Assembly (NCBI GenBank): GCA_903854805.1
Contig: CAINXK010000387.1
Location: 1-64,000 of the forward strand
Origin: an uncultured Anaerolineae bacterium
GTDB taxonomy: Bacteria > Chloroflexota > Anaerolineae > Anaerolineales > Villigracilaceae
Direction of reading: 5' to 3'
DNA: 64,000 nucleotides
Position numbers and translations under genes: made by a program. The notes beneath the pieces were generated by a model. That model saw nothing but the letters and a program-made list of their open reading frames with translations, was not told where the DNA came from and ran no database searches. Positions 45,491 to 54,253 of this stretch are shown piece after piece. Each line of letters begins with the position of its first letter. Position 1 is the stretch's first letter.

Positions 45491-46510
45491 TTATTTACTT
45501 GCCTGGTGGATGGCATTCAGTAACGAGGCATCTCCAGATGCATCCAGTTCGAGAGTCCAAAACATGACACCCGAGGCCCTCTGTCTGGCCACCAGGGTCT
45601 TTTTTGTTACCGTTGCCAGACCGTTATACCGTTCTTCGCTGCCATGGTAATTATATACATCTGACTGGGCTGCGGAAGGGTCAGATTGGACCAGCTTGCG
45701 GTAAGGGATTTCACCTGGGCGTGAGTAAAATGGGATGCCAAGTACAAGCTTTTCGGACGGCAGCCCACGGGCCACCCAGTAGTCCAAGCTCCTGGTAAAT
45801 TGATCCATCGTTGCATGCCCGGGTTCGTCATAGGCCATGACATTAATAAAATCCAGTACGGAAAAGCATTCAGTGGGGATACCCAGTCCGAATTCGTCAC
45901 CGGATGAGATTACGGCGGCGCTAAGAAGCTTTTCTGGTAATGCGGCGCGCAGTTCACGAATAAGCGCTGCGAAGTATTGGGCGGATTCGCCTGGATCGGG
46001 GTATTCCCAGTCAATATCTACCCCGTCGAAACCGTAAGCGTTCACAACTTTTAGGGTCTCGCTGATAAAAATTGCGCGTTTTTGTGGGTCAGATGCTACC
46101 TTCTCGAATTGTTTATCCCATCCCCAACCACCAATCGAAATCAGGGTGCGAACATTATTCTGGTGACCTCGGGCCACCAGGCCCTTGATCTTCCATGCAT
46201 TGGTCAGCGGCAAAAAGGTGCCATCGTCGTTGGGAATCAAGAAGGCATAATTGATATGCGTCAATTTGGTAAATGGGATAGCCTCCACGACTATTCCATC
46301 AGTTGCGTATCCAATAATTCGGAAAGGGTTTGGCAAAACAGCGGGCGCTGTGGGTTGGGCTGTAGGCTGAATGGCAGGTGGTTTTTTTGTGGATTGAATT
46401 GGCACCGATGTTGCTGGTACGTTGTTGGGCGTGGAAGTTTGTAAGTTGCCACAAGCGCATAATAGCAAAATACTGCAGATGGTCAGTGTAAAAACAAATT
46501 TGATGTCCAT
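45491..46510 (-). CDS. GH18 chitinase-like lipoprotein
   Basis: Extracytoplasmic glycosidase cutting beta-1,4-GlcNAc links by substrate-assisted catalysis. A signal peptide ends in LLCAC (Cys20), and a Thr/Pro linker runs to about 60. The barrel carries ISIGGWGW (125-132) and FDGVDIDWEYP (161-171) with catalytic E169. VMAYDEPGH and the late MFWTLELDASG complete the set. No chitin-binding module is attached. The family also includes spore-cortex and wall hydrolases, so peptidoglycan is a possible target. Confidence 0.88.
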   Translation of the reverse strand: MDIKFVFTLTICSILLLCACGNLQTSTPNNVPATSVPIQSTKKPPAIQPTAQPTAPAVLPNPFRIIGYATDGIVVEAIPFTKLTHINYAFLIPNDDGTFLPLTNAWKIKGLVARGHQNNVRTLISIGGWGWDKQFEKVASDPQKRAIFISETLKVVNAYGFDGVDIDWEYPDPGESAQYFAALIRELRAALPEKLLSAAVISSGDEFGLGIPTECFSVLDFINVMAYDEPGHATMDQFTRSLDYWVARGLPSEKLVLGIPFYSRPGEIPYRKLVQSDPSAAQSDVYNYHGSEERYNGLATVTKKTLVARQRASGVMFWTLELDASGDASLLNAIHQASK

Positions 46511-46531
46511 TTTAACTATTTTCTGGGCATT

Positions 46532-47530
46532 TTATTCATTTGGCAGCAATGATTGATTTTTGATGGCATGAACAGTTTCTGCAAGCATAGAGCGGATGGC
46601 AGGGTTGTTGGAAATGTTAGCCTGCTCCATTCCGATTAATACTGCGCCAAGCACCGGAGGCACCTTTAAGCGCACAAGCCGGGCATTTGGAGCGGTACTT
46701 TGAATTTTGGTACGCATTGGGTTGACGAGTAGCTCGCCACCTTCAAACATACTACCTGAAAGGACAACATCGAAGCTGAGTTTTTCAAAATTGAGCTGAT
46801 GAATTACGCCGCAGGACATTTCGCCCAATTCATTGCCGGCCCAGTTAATCAATTCACTTGCCACAGGATCGCCAGAATAGGCGGTTTTGAATACCAGCGG
46901 GGCTGTTTCTGCGCCGATCTGGTAGTGGCCCTCAGTGTATCCCTCCAACAGGTCTTCAAGGCTGTCTGCGCCGGCGTATTTGATGAATGTGTCGCATAAC
47001 GCAGTCTGTTGCCCTCTTTTTGTCCATGCATATCCAACTAACTGCATGGCGTGGTACACCAATTCGGATGAGCCAGCAGCCTCGCCCATCATGATCCCGT
47101 ATCCTGTGACGCGTCCTTCTCGTTGGTGGTTTTCGTCCCATCCACGGCAATTACAGCCTGTGCCTGAGACAACATTGACGCCCCAGCCTGCTTCCGCCCC
47201 CGCCACGAGTCCCGGAATGGCATCGTTGACCAGGGCCACGGGGGCTTGCAATCCTAACTGCCCGACACTTGCCAGCATGGCGGGTTTTTCACTGGGCCAA
47301 TCATATCCAGCAATTCCGAAACCGGCTCCTGAAATGTCCTGACGTTTAATCCGCGCCATGGCTAATGCTTGCTCCAGGGCGGTGATCATGGAGTTTGCCA
47401 TACCGTCAAAGCCAACACTCTGGTGGTTGGCAGGACCGCCCTCCCCAAAGCCGGTTACACGGCCCATCTCGTTTGCAATGAGCATGTGCGTTTTTGTGCC
47501 ACCCAGGTCAGCACCTAAAAAATAACGCAT
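46532..47530 (-). CDS. BadF/BadG-type ATPase, probable N-acetylglucosamine kinase
   Basis: Actin-like (ASKHA) kinase. Phosphate 1 motif GADLGGTKTHMLI (6-18), the GISGYDWP-like GIAGYDWPSE, NDAIPGLVAG, and the phosphate 2 motif VVSGTGCNCRGW are present, as in bacterial and eukaryotic GlcNAc kinases. 332 aa is normal. GAGGAATT precedes the ATG. Its setting between GH4 and GH18 suggests it phosphorylates imported GlcNAc or chitobiose, replacing the phosphorylation done by the PTS in E. coli. Confidence 0.82.
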   Translation of the reverse strand: MRYFLGADLGGTKTHMLIANEMGRVTGFGEGGPANHQSVGFDGMANSMITALEQALAMARIKRQDISGAGFGIAGYDWPSEKPAMLASVGQLGLQAPVALVNDAIPGLVAGAEAGWGVNVVSGTGCNCRGWDENHQREGRVTGYGIMMGEAAGSSELVYHAMQLVGYAWTKRGQQTALCDTFIKYAGADSLEDLLEGYTEGHYQIGAETAPLVFKTAYSGDPVASELINWAGNELGEMSCGVIHQLNFEKLSFDVVLSGSMFEGGELLVNPMRTKIQSTAPNARLVRLKVPPVLGAVLIGMEQANISNNPAIRSMLAETVHAIKNQSLLPNE

Positions 47531-47593
47531 AAAATTTCTAATTCCTCTGCAATTAACTTCGGATTTTGTGTCGAAAAAATGCTGGAAAGATAA

Positions 47594-47650
47594 ATTGGTA
47601 AATTGGACAATTGGTGAGGCGCAAACCTACCAACCAACCAATCTACCAAT
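47594..47650. repeat. Imperfect inverted repeat of ATTGGT units between GH4 and kinase genes
   Basis: ATTGGTAAATTGG (47594-47606) is complementary, with one mismatch, to 47638-47650, and further TTGGT/ACCAA units lie inside. The 57-bp element is built from a 6-7 bp motif on both strands. It may be a small dispersed repeat or an RNA processing hairpin. Confidence 0.55.
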
Positions 47651-47704
47651 CCTTGAATCCATCAATCTGATAGGTGCCGGCCCGGTGCTTGGTGCAGCCA
47701 GGAC

Positions 47705-49003
47705 TTATTTCCAGAATTGTGGCAAATGTTCACGGTGTGTTTCCAGCATATCATCGAGCACTGCCTGCACTTTGTCAGCCTTTGGTCCTAGTGGGTGTGC
47801 CAGTAATGCCTGGTAAGCAGCATCGCGGTCACCATGTACAGCAGCTTCAACCGTCAAAATCTCGTATGACTTTATCTGTGCGATCAACCCGAAACAGGCG
47901 GGTGGAAGAGGTTCGGTCGGTAGCGGAGTGATGCCGCTCTTTTTTACAGTCGATGGCATTTCCAGTACCCATTCAGCCGGCCACCCCTTGACTGCACCGC
48001 CATTCTTGATGTTTACAACGTGTGTTTCACCCAGGTCATTAAAGTGAGCATTCAGTAATTGAGTTGCCACTGTTGAGTAATAGGCTCCACCGCGTTCCAT
48101 TAATTTGGCGGGGGGTTCTTTGAGACTGGGGTCAGCGTATTCGTTTAGCAATACCTTTTCGATGGCAATTACTTCATCGGCGCGCGATGGCGGCCATTTT
48201 TCCTGCGATTTGAGCTTCTTATCGGTGTGATAGAAATACTGCAGGTAATAATTGGGGATCATTTGCAATACTTCAATGGTGCGAGCTTCCCATTCTGGCT
48301 GTTCTTCTAATTTAAGTTCCTTGATGAATTCATTAATGACTTGCGGCCAGACGTCCTCGCCATCGACAGTAAACCCGCGGTGCCAGGAGAGATGATTTAG
48401 TCCGAGTGTCTTTAGCTCGGTGTGCGCGGGATCGATGTGCCTGCCTATGGCTTTTTCCAATCCTTCAATAATCATCATTTTGGCTGTGATTGGCACATTA
48501 CAAACCCCCACAGCGGGTGTGCCGGATGCGTATTGGCTGAGGGCCTGGGTATTCAATCCGGCCGGATTGGTAAAGTTCACAAGCATCGCGCCAGGAGCGG
48601 ATAGGTCTTGCATGTCTGCTGCGATTTTGAGAATAACCGGGATGGTGCGCAGAGCCTTGCCCATGCCGCCCACGCCAGTTGTTTCCTGTCCGATGAGCCC
48701 ATGGCGCAAACCCAGATATTCGTCCTTGCGACGGGCTTCCATGTGCCCAACTCGCAGCTGGGTAGTTACGTAGTTGGCATCCTTGACAGCCTCGCGCTGG
48801 TTGGTGGTAAGGATTACCTTGAAAAGTGATCCTTTGAACTCCACCATGCGTTGAGCAAAACTACCCACTACCTTGAGACGTTCTTCATCTATGTCCATCA
48901 GCCAGAGTTCGTCGATTGGAAACTGTTCAATCCGTTCCAGGAATCCATTGACAAGTTCAGGGGTGTAGGTTGAACCGCCACCGATAACTGCTACTTTTAG
49001 CAT
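47705..49003 (-). CDS. GH4 family 6-phospho-glycosidase (ChbF/CelF/LicH-like)
   Basis: NAD- and Mn-dependent glycosidase using a redox-elimination mechanism. The Rossmann start KVAVIGGGSTYTPELVNGF, the metal-site Cys in VGVCNVP, and NFTNPAGLNTQ are diagnostic. The ChbF group (6-phospho-beta-glucosidase or 6-phospho-chitobiase) is the nearest I recognise. 432 aa is normal. GGAG lies 7-10 nt before ATG. Transcribed after the ABC genes across a 340-bp gap with hairpins, so it may have its own promoter. Confidence 0.9.
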   Translation of the reverse strand: MLKVAVIGGGSTYTPELVNGFLERIEQFPIDELWLMDIDEERLKVVGSFAQRMVEFKGSLFKVILTTNQREAVKDANYVTTQLRVGHMEARRKDEYLGLRHGLIGQETTGVGGMGKALRTIPVILKIAADMQDLSAPGAMLVNFTNPAGLNTQALSQYASGTPAVGVCNVPITAKMMIIEGLEKAIGRHIDPAHTELKTLGLNHLSWHRGFTVDGEDVWPQVINEFIKELKLEEQPEWEARTIEVLQMIPNYYLQYFYHTDKKLKSQEKWPPSRADEVIAIEKVLLNEYADPSLKEPPAKLMERGGAYYSTVATQLLNAHFNDLGETHVVNIKNGGAVKGWPAEWVLEMPSTVKKSGITPLPTEPLPPACFGLIAQIKSYEILTVEAAVHGDRDAAYQALLAHPLGPKADKVQAVLDDMLETHREHLPQFWK

Positions 49004-49343
49004 GCTTCACTCCTCGAGGATTTATTACGAATCATCAAATCAGCATATCTACTTACTGGGTCGGTTCCCAAGGTCAGGAAACTTTGCTTTGATGGAATAA
49101 CCGCTTTGCGAAAAGAACATAAGATGTTTATAGTGGTGTTTTGGCAGACGATCTACCTGCCAAAACACCACTTGCGGGGCAAACCATCAATGTTAGGGTG
49201 GTTTTTGCAGAATAAGCAGAATGGTTATGTGCAAAACCGAAGGACCCGTGAGTGATGACGAATTAGCTGTGATAAATTTGTAATCACTCACGGTTATAAA
49301 AAATTAAAAACAGGTTTTTCTTATTCGGTAATTAGATCTTTCG
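49004..49343 (-). other. Intergenic region with two hairpins between permease and GH4 genes
   Basis: Holds a perfect 16-bp hairpin (49132-49147 with 49157-49172) and an 11-bp inverted repeat with a 26-nt loop (49246-49256 with 49283-49293). The first is a strong terminator candidate for the ABC transcript. A weak minus-strand promoter for GH4 (TTGGGA, 18 bp, TATGCT) may lie near 49035-49065. Confidence 0.5.
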
Positions 49344-50414
49344 TTATTTCTCAACGCCAGTGACAACGATGCCTTGGACGAAGAAACGTTGGGCAAATAC
49401 GAAAAGGAGCAATGGCGCGATCAAAGCCATCAGGGCGCCTGCTTGAATTAATTGTGGTTTCTGCCCATAAATACCGTTGAAAGTGGATAGCGCCACGGAG
49501 ATGGGCCATTTATCACGGCTGGTGGATAGATAGATCAATGGGCCAAAATAATCATTCCAGGCGTAGACGATGTGGAAGACGGTCACTGCCATGAGTACCG
49601 GGTAGGACTGCGGCAGGATCACGGACCAAAGTACACGCAAGGGGCCGGCTCCATCAATCATCGCCGCTTCATCTAACTCGCGCGGAATGGTCATGAAATA
49701 TTGGCGCAAGAGGAACACATCGTAGGCATTTGCAAAGAAAGTCGGGACGATCAACGGCAGCCAGGTACCAATCCAGCCAATTTTCTGGAAGAAGGTGTAA
49801 GTAGGAATGACCGTAACTGCGGCAGGCAGGAAAATAGTAGAAATCAGCAAGATGAACATGAAGTCACGACCCGGGAAACGGAAGCGTGAGAACCCAAATG
49901 CCACCAATGTGCAAGAGAACAGCACGCCGATGTTTGACATAATTGCGTAGAAGAAGGTGTTCCACAAGAGTTTAGGAAATTTGATTGAATTCCACACTTC
50001 GCTATAGTTAGTATAGGTGGGCGAGAACTTCCAGCTTCGGTCGAGTGCGCGCCATGAAACGGTGCAATTAAATTCTTTCAAGGCTGGGTCAGTCGGGTCA
50101 ACGAACAAGCTGGCCAACCGACCTTTTTTGGCGACTGCCAGACTAACCAGGCTGGTATCGTTGGGATCGTGTCCATCACATTTACCAATGGGCACAATAA
50201 AAGTTTCCACATTTTTGCCTTTGTACAGGTATGTGGATGGGGCCGCTGGCCAAATAGGCGCACCTACAATCGAAATCTGGTCCTGCGTTTTGAGTGAAGT
50301 GAATACCATGAAGGCAAATGGCGAAAGATAAATTACAAGCAAGGCAACGGTCAGGAGTGTCAAAAATAGGGTACTGCCGCCATAACGAAGTCTGTGTGCA
50401 AGTTTAGGGTTCAC
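49344..50414 (-). CDS. Sugar ABC transporter permease, MalG type, with large extracytoplasmic insertion
   Basis: Membrane subunit of the second importer. The EAA loop EAAMIDGAGPLRVLWSVILP and the terminal FVQGIVVTGVEK are standard. Between membrane helices 1 (about 14-38) and 2 lies an insertion of about 80 residues (about 50-130, with GKCDGHDPNDTSLVSLAVAK), making the protein 356 aa against a usual 275-300. The loop would face outside and may contact the binding protein. It follows the MalF partner after 12 nt. Confidence 0.9.
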   Translation of the reverse strand: MNPKLAHRLRYGGSTLFLTLLTVALLVIYLSPFAFMVFTSLKTQDQISIVGAPIWPAAPSTYLYKGKNVETFIVPIGKCDGHDPNDTSLVSLAVAKKGRLASLFVDPTDPALKEFNCTVSWRALDRSWKFSPTYTNYSEVWNSIKFPKLLWNTFFYAIMSNIGVLFSCTLVAFGFSRFRFPGRDFMFILLISTIFLPAAVTVIPTYTFFQKIGWIGTWLPLIVPTFFANAYDVFLLRQYFMTIPRELDEAAMIDGAGPLRVLWSVILPQSYPVLMAVTVFHIVYAWNDYFGPLIYLSTSRDKWPISVALSTFNGIYGQKPQLIQAGALMALIAPLLLFVFAQRFFVQGIVVTGVEK

Positions 50415-50426
50415 TTATCATTCTCC

Positions 50427-51422
50427 TTATGCCCGGCCTTCCCCGGCGTAATAAACCCAATATTTTGCGGTGGCAAACAGGGAAATTGTTACGATCAAGA
50501 TGACCGCAAACAAGCCCCAGGCCAGCGTTGAGCCATAGCCCATATTTTGGAATGTAAAAAAGGTTTTATATAAATAAAGATTGTAGAACATCGTGGCACC
50601 ACCCGGGATACCTGTACCGTTATTGACAACCAATGGCACCAGAAAGTACTGGAATAAGCCTACGATGCTGAGAACAAGGTTATAAAAAATAACCGGTGAG
50701 ATCATTGGAAAGGTAACATTCCAGAACTGCTGCCAGGCGTTTGCGCCATCCACGGTGGATGCATCATACAATTCTGTAGGCACACCTTGCAAGCCAGCCA
50801 GGAAAATCAGCATGGCGTTTCCAACCCCCCAAATACCCATGATGACATATGTTGGATAAACCCAGTTCATGTCGTTGGCCCATAGGGGCACATTTTCTTT
50901 CGGGACACCCAATCCCATGAGAGCCCGGTTGATCCATCCGGTTTCAGGGTTGAGCATGCCGCCCCATAAGAAGACTGCTGCGACGAATGGAACAATATAG
51001 GGCATGTAGAACAAGCTGCGGAAGATCATTTGCCCTTTGACGTGCTTGTTATTCATTAAAAGCGCCAGGATCAGCGGTAAGAAGATGCCTACTGGTAAAG
51101 CGATCAATCCAAATTTGATGGTGATCCACATGGCCCCGGGTGTACCGCTGGAACTCCAGATCTGTGGATCTTTGAAGTATTGGGCATAATTATCCAGGCC
51201 AACAAATTTCGGAGTATTCAAAATACCATCAGCGATTTTCAAGTTGAGAAAACTGAAAATAAAGGTAGCAATCATCGGCAGGAAGGTAAAAGCTAAAAAA
51301 CCGATTATCCACGGCGAGAGAAAAGCCAGACCTAAGAGCATCTCGCGCCGCGCCAGAGGCCGCATTTTCCTGAAGGACCCAAGTGATGGCAACTTGGGAA
51401 TGTTAGATAGCTGCTCGAACAT
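50427..51422 (-). CDS. Sugar ABC transporter permease, MalF type
   Basis: Partner permease with six predicted membrane helices. The EAA loop is degenerate at its start: YDASTVDGANAWQQFWNVTFP (Tyr-Asp replaces Glu-Ala). The N-terminal cytoplasmic stretch (1-28) is basic. 331 aa is normal. It starts after a 14-bp perfect hairpin that separates it from the binding-protein gene. Confidence 0.9.
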   Translation of the reverse strand: MFEQLSNIPKLPSLGSFRKMRPLARREMLLGLAFLSPWIIGFLAFTFLPMIATFIFSFLNLKIADGILNTPKFVGLDNYAQYFKDPQIWSSSGTPGAMWITIKFGLIALPVGIFLPLILALLMNNKHVKGQMIFRSLFYMPYIVPFVAAVFLWGGMLNPETGWINRALMGLGVPKENVPLWANDMNWVYPTYVIMGIWGVGNAMLIFLAGLQGVPTELYDASTVDGANAWQQFWNVTFPMISPVIFYNLVLSIVGLFQYFLVPLVVNNGTGIPGGATMFYNLYLYKTFFTFQNMGYGSTLAWGLFAVILIVTISLFATAKYWVYYAGEGRA

Positions 51423-51446
51423 AGGACGCTCCTTATATGGGTAAGG

Positions 51447-51481
51447 TTGGGCGGGTCAGGAATAATACCTGACCCGCCCAA
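51447..51481 (-). terminator. Hairpin between binding-protein and permease genes, operon 2
   Basis: A perfect 14-bp stem (51447-51460 with 51468-51481) with a 7-nt loop AATAATA lies 19 nt after the binding-protein stop. It is the counterpart of the hairpin at 4765-4799 in the first sugar operon. Confidence 0.7.
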
Positions 51482-51499
51482 AGTATAGCACTTTCAGAA

Positions 51500-53059
51500 T
51501 TACTTATTATAGATGACGTTCAAGTCGTCAACTAATTTTGAATATTCTTTTTCGAAATCGAACTTATCGGGTGCGGTGGTTTCCATCAAGCTTTTGAAGG
51601 TATCCATGCGTGCGAAGGATTCGATCCAGTTGGGCTGGTACTGTTCGGCGGAAGGAGCATCCGGATACGCCAGACCCTGAACGAAGACATCCCAGCTTTC
51701 TTTGGTAACAAAGGGGTAGTCCTTGGCCTTCTTGTCGAAGAAGGCTTGGGTCTTTTCAGCAATAGCGGGCATGGCGCCGTAAGCGGGCAGAAGTTTGTCG
51801 CCACCGGTGGTGATCAGGTAGGAGAGCACGGTAAAGGCGGCTGCGGGGTTCTTGGTGCCCTTCCAAACGCGGAAGGTATCGGCGTCAATACGGCCGTGAA
51901 CCTTACCATCGGAGCCAATGGGCTGGATGCCGAGCTGGAATTCATTGCCGGCCTTGGCGAAATCGCCCAAGCAGCAGGTGTACCAGGTCTGGGTGAGACC
52001 CATGGCAGCCTTGCCAGAGTTGAATACATTGCCAGCGCCAAATTCAGGTGAACCAGCCAGAGCGCCGGTGGGGATGAAGGGCTGCTTGCCCCACATGCCA
52101 TCGTAGTACCATTTCCAGCCGGCTTTCCAGCTTTCGGGAAGAGCGGATTTGTATTCGCCCTTCTTGGCGCCTTCAAAAACCTTGGCGGCGCCACCATAGA
52201 AGGTGCCGACAGATGCAGCAGCCTGCCATTGGGCATTGTAACCAACCTGTACGATCTGGGCTGAGTCAAAGCCTTCTTCTGTGGCATTCTTGCCGTTTTT
52301 GTCGATGGTCAGCATTTTGGCAACTGTGGTCATCGTATCCCAGGTCCAATCGACCTTGGTGCCATCGGGCATTTCATACTTGTCGCCATATTTTTGGGGC
52401 GGGTACTTGAGGCCGGATTCATCGAACATGGCGGGCACGAAGTAGATAGCGCCAGGGAACACAGCGAAAGGCAGGCCAACTTGCTCGCCTTCGACCTGGT
52501 AGAATTTCACGAGCGCCGGGTCAAACACGGTAGTGTCGAATTTCTGCGCCTTGATTTCATCGCTCAGGTTTAGCCACTGGCCATAGTAAGCGTTGGAACC
52601 ACCCCAGCCGACTGGACCGACGATATCGGGGCCAGCGCCGGAAGCAATTTGGGTCGAGAGGGTGTCTTTGGCGGCGTTGAAGGGCACGATTTCAAGGATC
52701 AGCTGGATCTTGTCCTGGGAAGCGTTGAAATCTTTAACAACTTCTTCCTGAACTGCGATCTGAGCAGGATCGGTGCCGGTACCGAGACCAACAAACCAGG
52801 TGACGCAAGTCTTGCCGGCTTCGCAGTTAGCGACGGGGTAAGGGGTCAGGGTGGGGGTTGGGGGGACAGCCGTGGGTGCTTCGGTGGCTGCGGGTGCAGC
52901 AGGGGCTTCGGTAGCTGCGGGGGCGGCAGGAGCATCAGTGGCGGCCGGAGCTGCAGGAGCAGCGGGGGCTTCAGTAGCAGGGGCGGCGGGGGCGCCGCAG
53001 GCAGCCAGGAGCATCGATGCGATGATCAGGAGGCTGGCAACAAATAACATCTTCTTCAT
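51500..53059 (-). CDS. Sugar ABC transporter substrate-binding lipoprotein (second system)
   Basis: Lipobox LLAAC gives lipidated Cys21; a repetitive linker of APAAP and ATEAP units runs to about residue 70. The mature domain (VTWFVGLGTGTDPAQ onward) is a family 1 extracellular sugar-binding fold. At 519 aa it is larger than usual (about 430). AGAGGAGA precedes the ATG. The adjacent GH4, kinase, GH18 and ChbG genes suggest chitooligosaccharides or muropeptide sugars as ligand. No ATPase gene accompanies it. Confidence 0.9.
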   Translation of the reverse strand: MKKMLFVASLLIIASMLLAACGAPAAPATEAPAAPAAPAATDAPAAPAATEAPAAPAATEAPTAVPPTPTLTPYPVANCEAGKTCVTWFVGLGTGTDPAQIAVQEEVVKDFNASQDKIQLILEIVPFNAAKDTLSTQIASGAGPDIVGPVGWGGSNAYYGQWLNLSDEIKAQKFDTTVFDPALVKFYQVEGEQVGLPFAVFPGAIYFVPAMFDESGLKYPPQKYGDKYEMPDGTKVDWTWDTMTTVAKMLTIDKNGKNATEEGFDSAQIVQVGYNAQWQAAASVGTFYGGAAKVFEGAKKGEYKSALPESWKAGWKWYYDGMWGKQPFIPTGALAGSPEFGAGNVFNSGKAAMGLTQTWYTCCLGDFAKAGNEFQLGIQPIGSDGKVHGRIDADTFRVWKGTKNPAAAFTVLSYLITTGGDKLLPAYGAMPAIAEKTQAFFDKKAKDYPFVTKESWDVFVQGLAYPDAPSAEQYQPNWIESFARMDTFKSLMETTAPDKFDFEKEYSKLVDDLNVIYNK

Positions 53060-53159
53060 TGTGATATTTCTCCTCTTTCGGAATGTGTGAAAAAACCTAG
53101 GTAAAATTTGATAAAAAGAATTGGCGTGTTTGGGTCTGGTACGTCACCTCCTTTTTTTA

Positions 53160-54194
53160 TTAGTTTATGGCTGCTTCTTTCAGGCAACCGCAAGAACGGC
53201 GGATGATAATTTCTGTGGGGAGCAGCGTTACAGGTTCGGCTGGTTGGCCTTTTATAAGATTGAATAAAAGACAGGCAGCTCGACGACCCACCTCTTCGGT
53301 TGGTGCGCGGACTGTGGTGAGAGGTGGATTTAGAAAAGAGGAGAGGCGAGAGTCATCGAAACCTACGACTGACACATCCTCAGGTATGCGAATTCCGGCT
53401 TCATTAAACGCTTTCAGGATACCAATCCCGGCATCGTCATCTCCAGTAAAAACAGCATCGAAGCGGACTTTGTTTTCCGCGATGAGTTTTTTGATATTTG
53501 CGTAGGCAATTTCACCATTGAATTCGCCATCGATCATTTTGGCTGGATCGAAGGCAATACCATGAGCATCCAATGCATCGCGGTAGCCTTGTTGGCGCCA
53601 ATGTGAGTCTTCCTGTTCGCGTGGCCCATGCACAAATAAAATTGAGCTGCGTCCATGGACTTCGATCAGGTGATCGATAATTTTACGAGTAGCGGCTTTG
53701 TTTTCAACCGTTACAAAAGGGATTTTTAGATTTATGGGTGGAGTGCGGTGAATCAATACCAGGGGAAATTCGCTTCGGCATAATTGAGTCAGATGTTCTT
53801 CGCTCAGGCTGTCAGCAAAGACGAGAATACCATCCGTATTATGTGCGCCCACTGGAGGCTCGCTGCCTTTGCGCGTTGGGGATTTATAAGTGGCCACCAG
53901 CAGGTTATATTGGTTTTCGTTGACAACCGATTCTATGCCACTCAACAGAGGGGCGAAAAAATCTGTATGCATGTTATGCAGTATCAATCCAATTGTCTGA
54001 GTGCGGCGGGTGGCAAGATGGCGGGCTACGGCGAGAGGTTTGTAATTTAAATCCAACATGACTTGCTGAATACGCTCTGCAACTTCCTGAGAAACCGGGG
54101 CATTTTGGTTAATGTAACGGCTTATAGTAGCCACTGAAACACCGGCATTTTTTGCTACATCGCGAATGGTGACGGAATCTGATTTACGGGTCAT
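53160..54194 (-). CDS. LacI-family transcriptional regulator
   Basis: Helix-turn-helix at 9-28 (TIRDVAKNAGVSVATISRYI) followed by the hinge (about 48-60) and a periplasmic-binding-like effector domain with VVGFDDSRLSSFLNPPLTTV. 344 aa is normal. It heads the second sugar operon and is preceded by a 51-bp palindrome with two LacI-type operators overlapping its promoter, so it is very probably autoregulated and controls the genes behind it. The effector is unknown; an amino sugar or its phosphate fits the neighbours. Confidence 0.93.
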   Translation of the reverse strand: MTRKSDSVTIRDVAKNAGVSVATISRYINQNAPVSQEVAERIQQVMLDLNYKPLAVARHLATRRTQTIGLILHNMHTDFFAPLLSGIESVVNENQYNLLVATYKSPTRKGSEPPVGAHNTDGILVFADSLSEEHLTQLCRSEFPLVLIHRTPPINLKIPFVTVENKAATRKIIDHLIEVHGRSSILFVHGPREQEDSHWRQQGYRDALDAHGIAFDPAKMIDGEFNGEIAYANIKKLIAENKVRFDAVFTGDDDAGIGILKAFNEAGIRIPEDVSVVGFDDSRLSSFLNPPLTTVRAPTEEVGRRAACLLFNLIKGQPAEPVTLLPTEIIIRRSCGCLKEAAIN

Positions 54195-54202
54195 ATTTTT
54201 GA

Positions 54203-54253
54203 TTTATGGTTTAATGTAACCGGTTACTGTAACCGGTTACATTAAACCATAAA
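54203..54253. promoter_or_regulatory. 51-bp perfect palindrome with tandem LacI-type operators
   Basis: Arms 54203-54227 and 54229-54253 are exact reverse complements around a single T. Each arm contains GTAACCGGTTAC, itself a 12-bp palindrome with the central CG typical of LacI-family sites (54216-54227 and 54229-54240, 13 bp apart). The outer parts (TTTATGGTTTAAT) overlap the -10 region of the lacI promoter. Confidence 0.85.
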
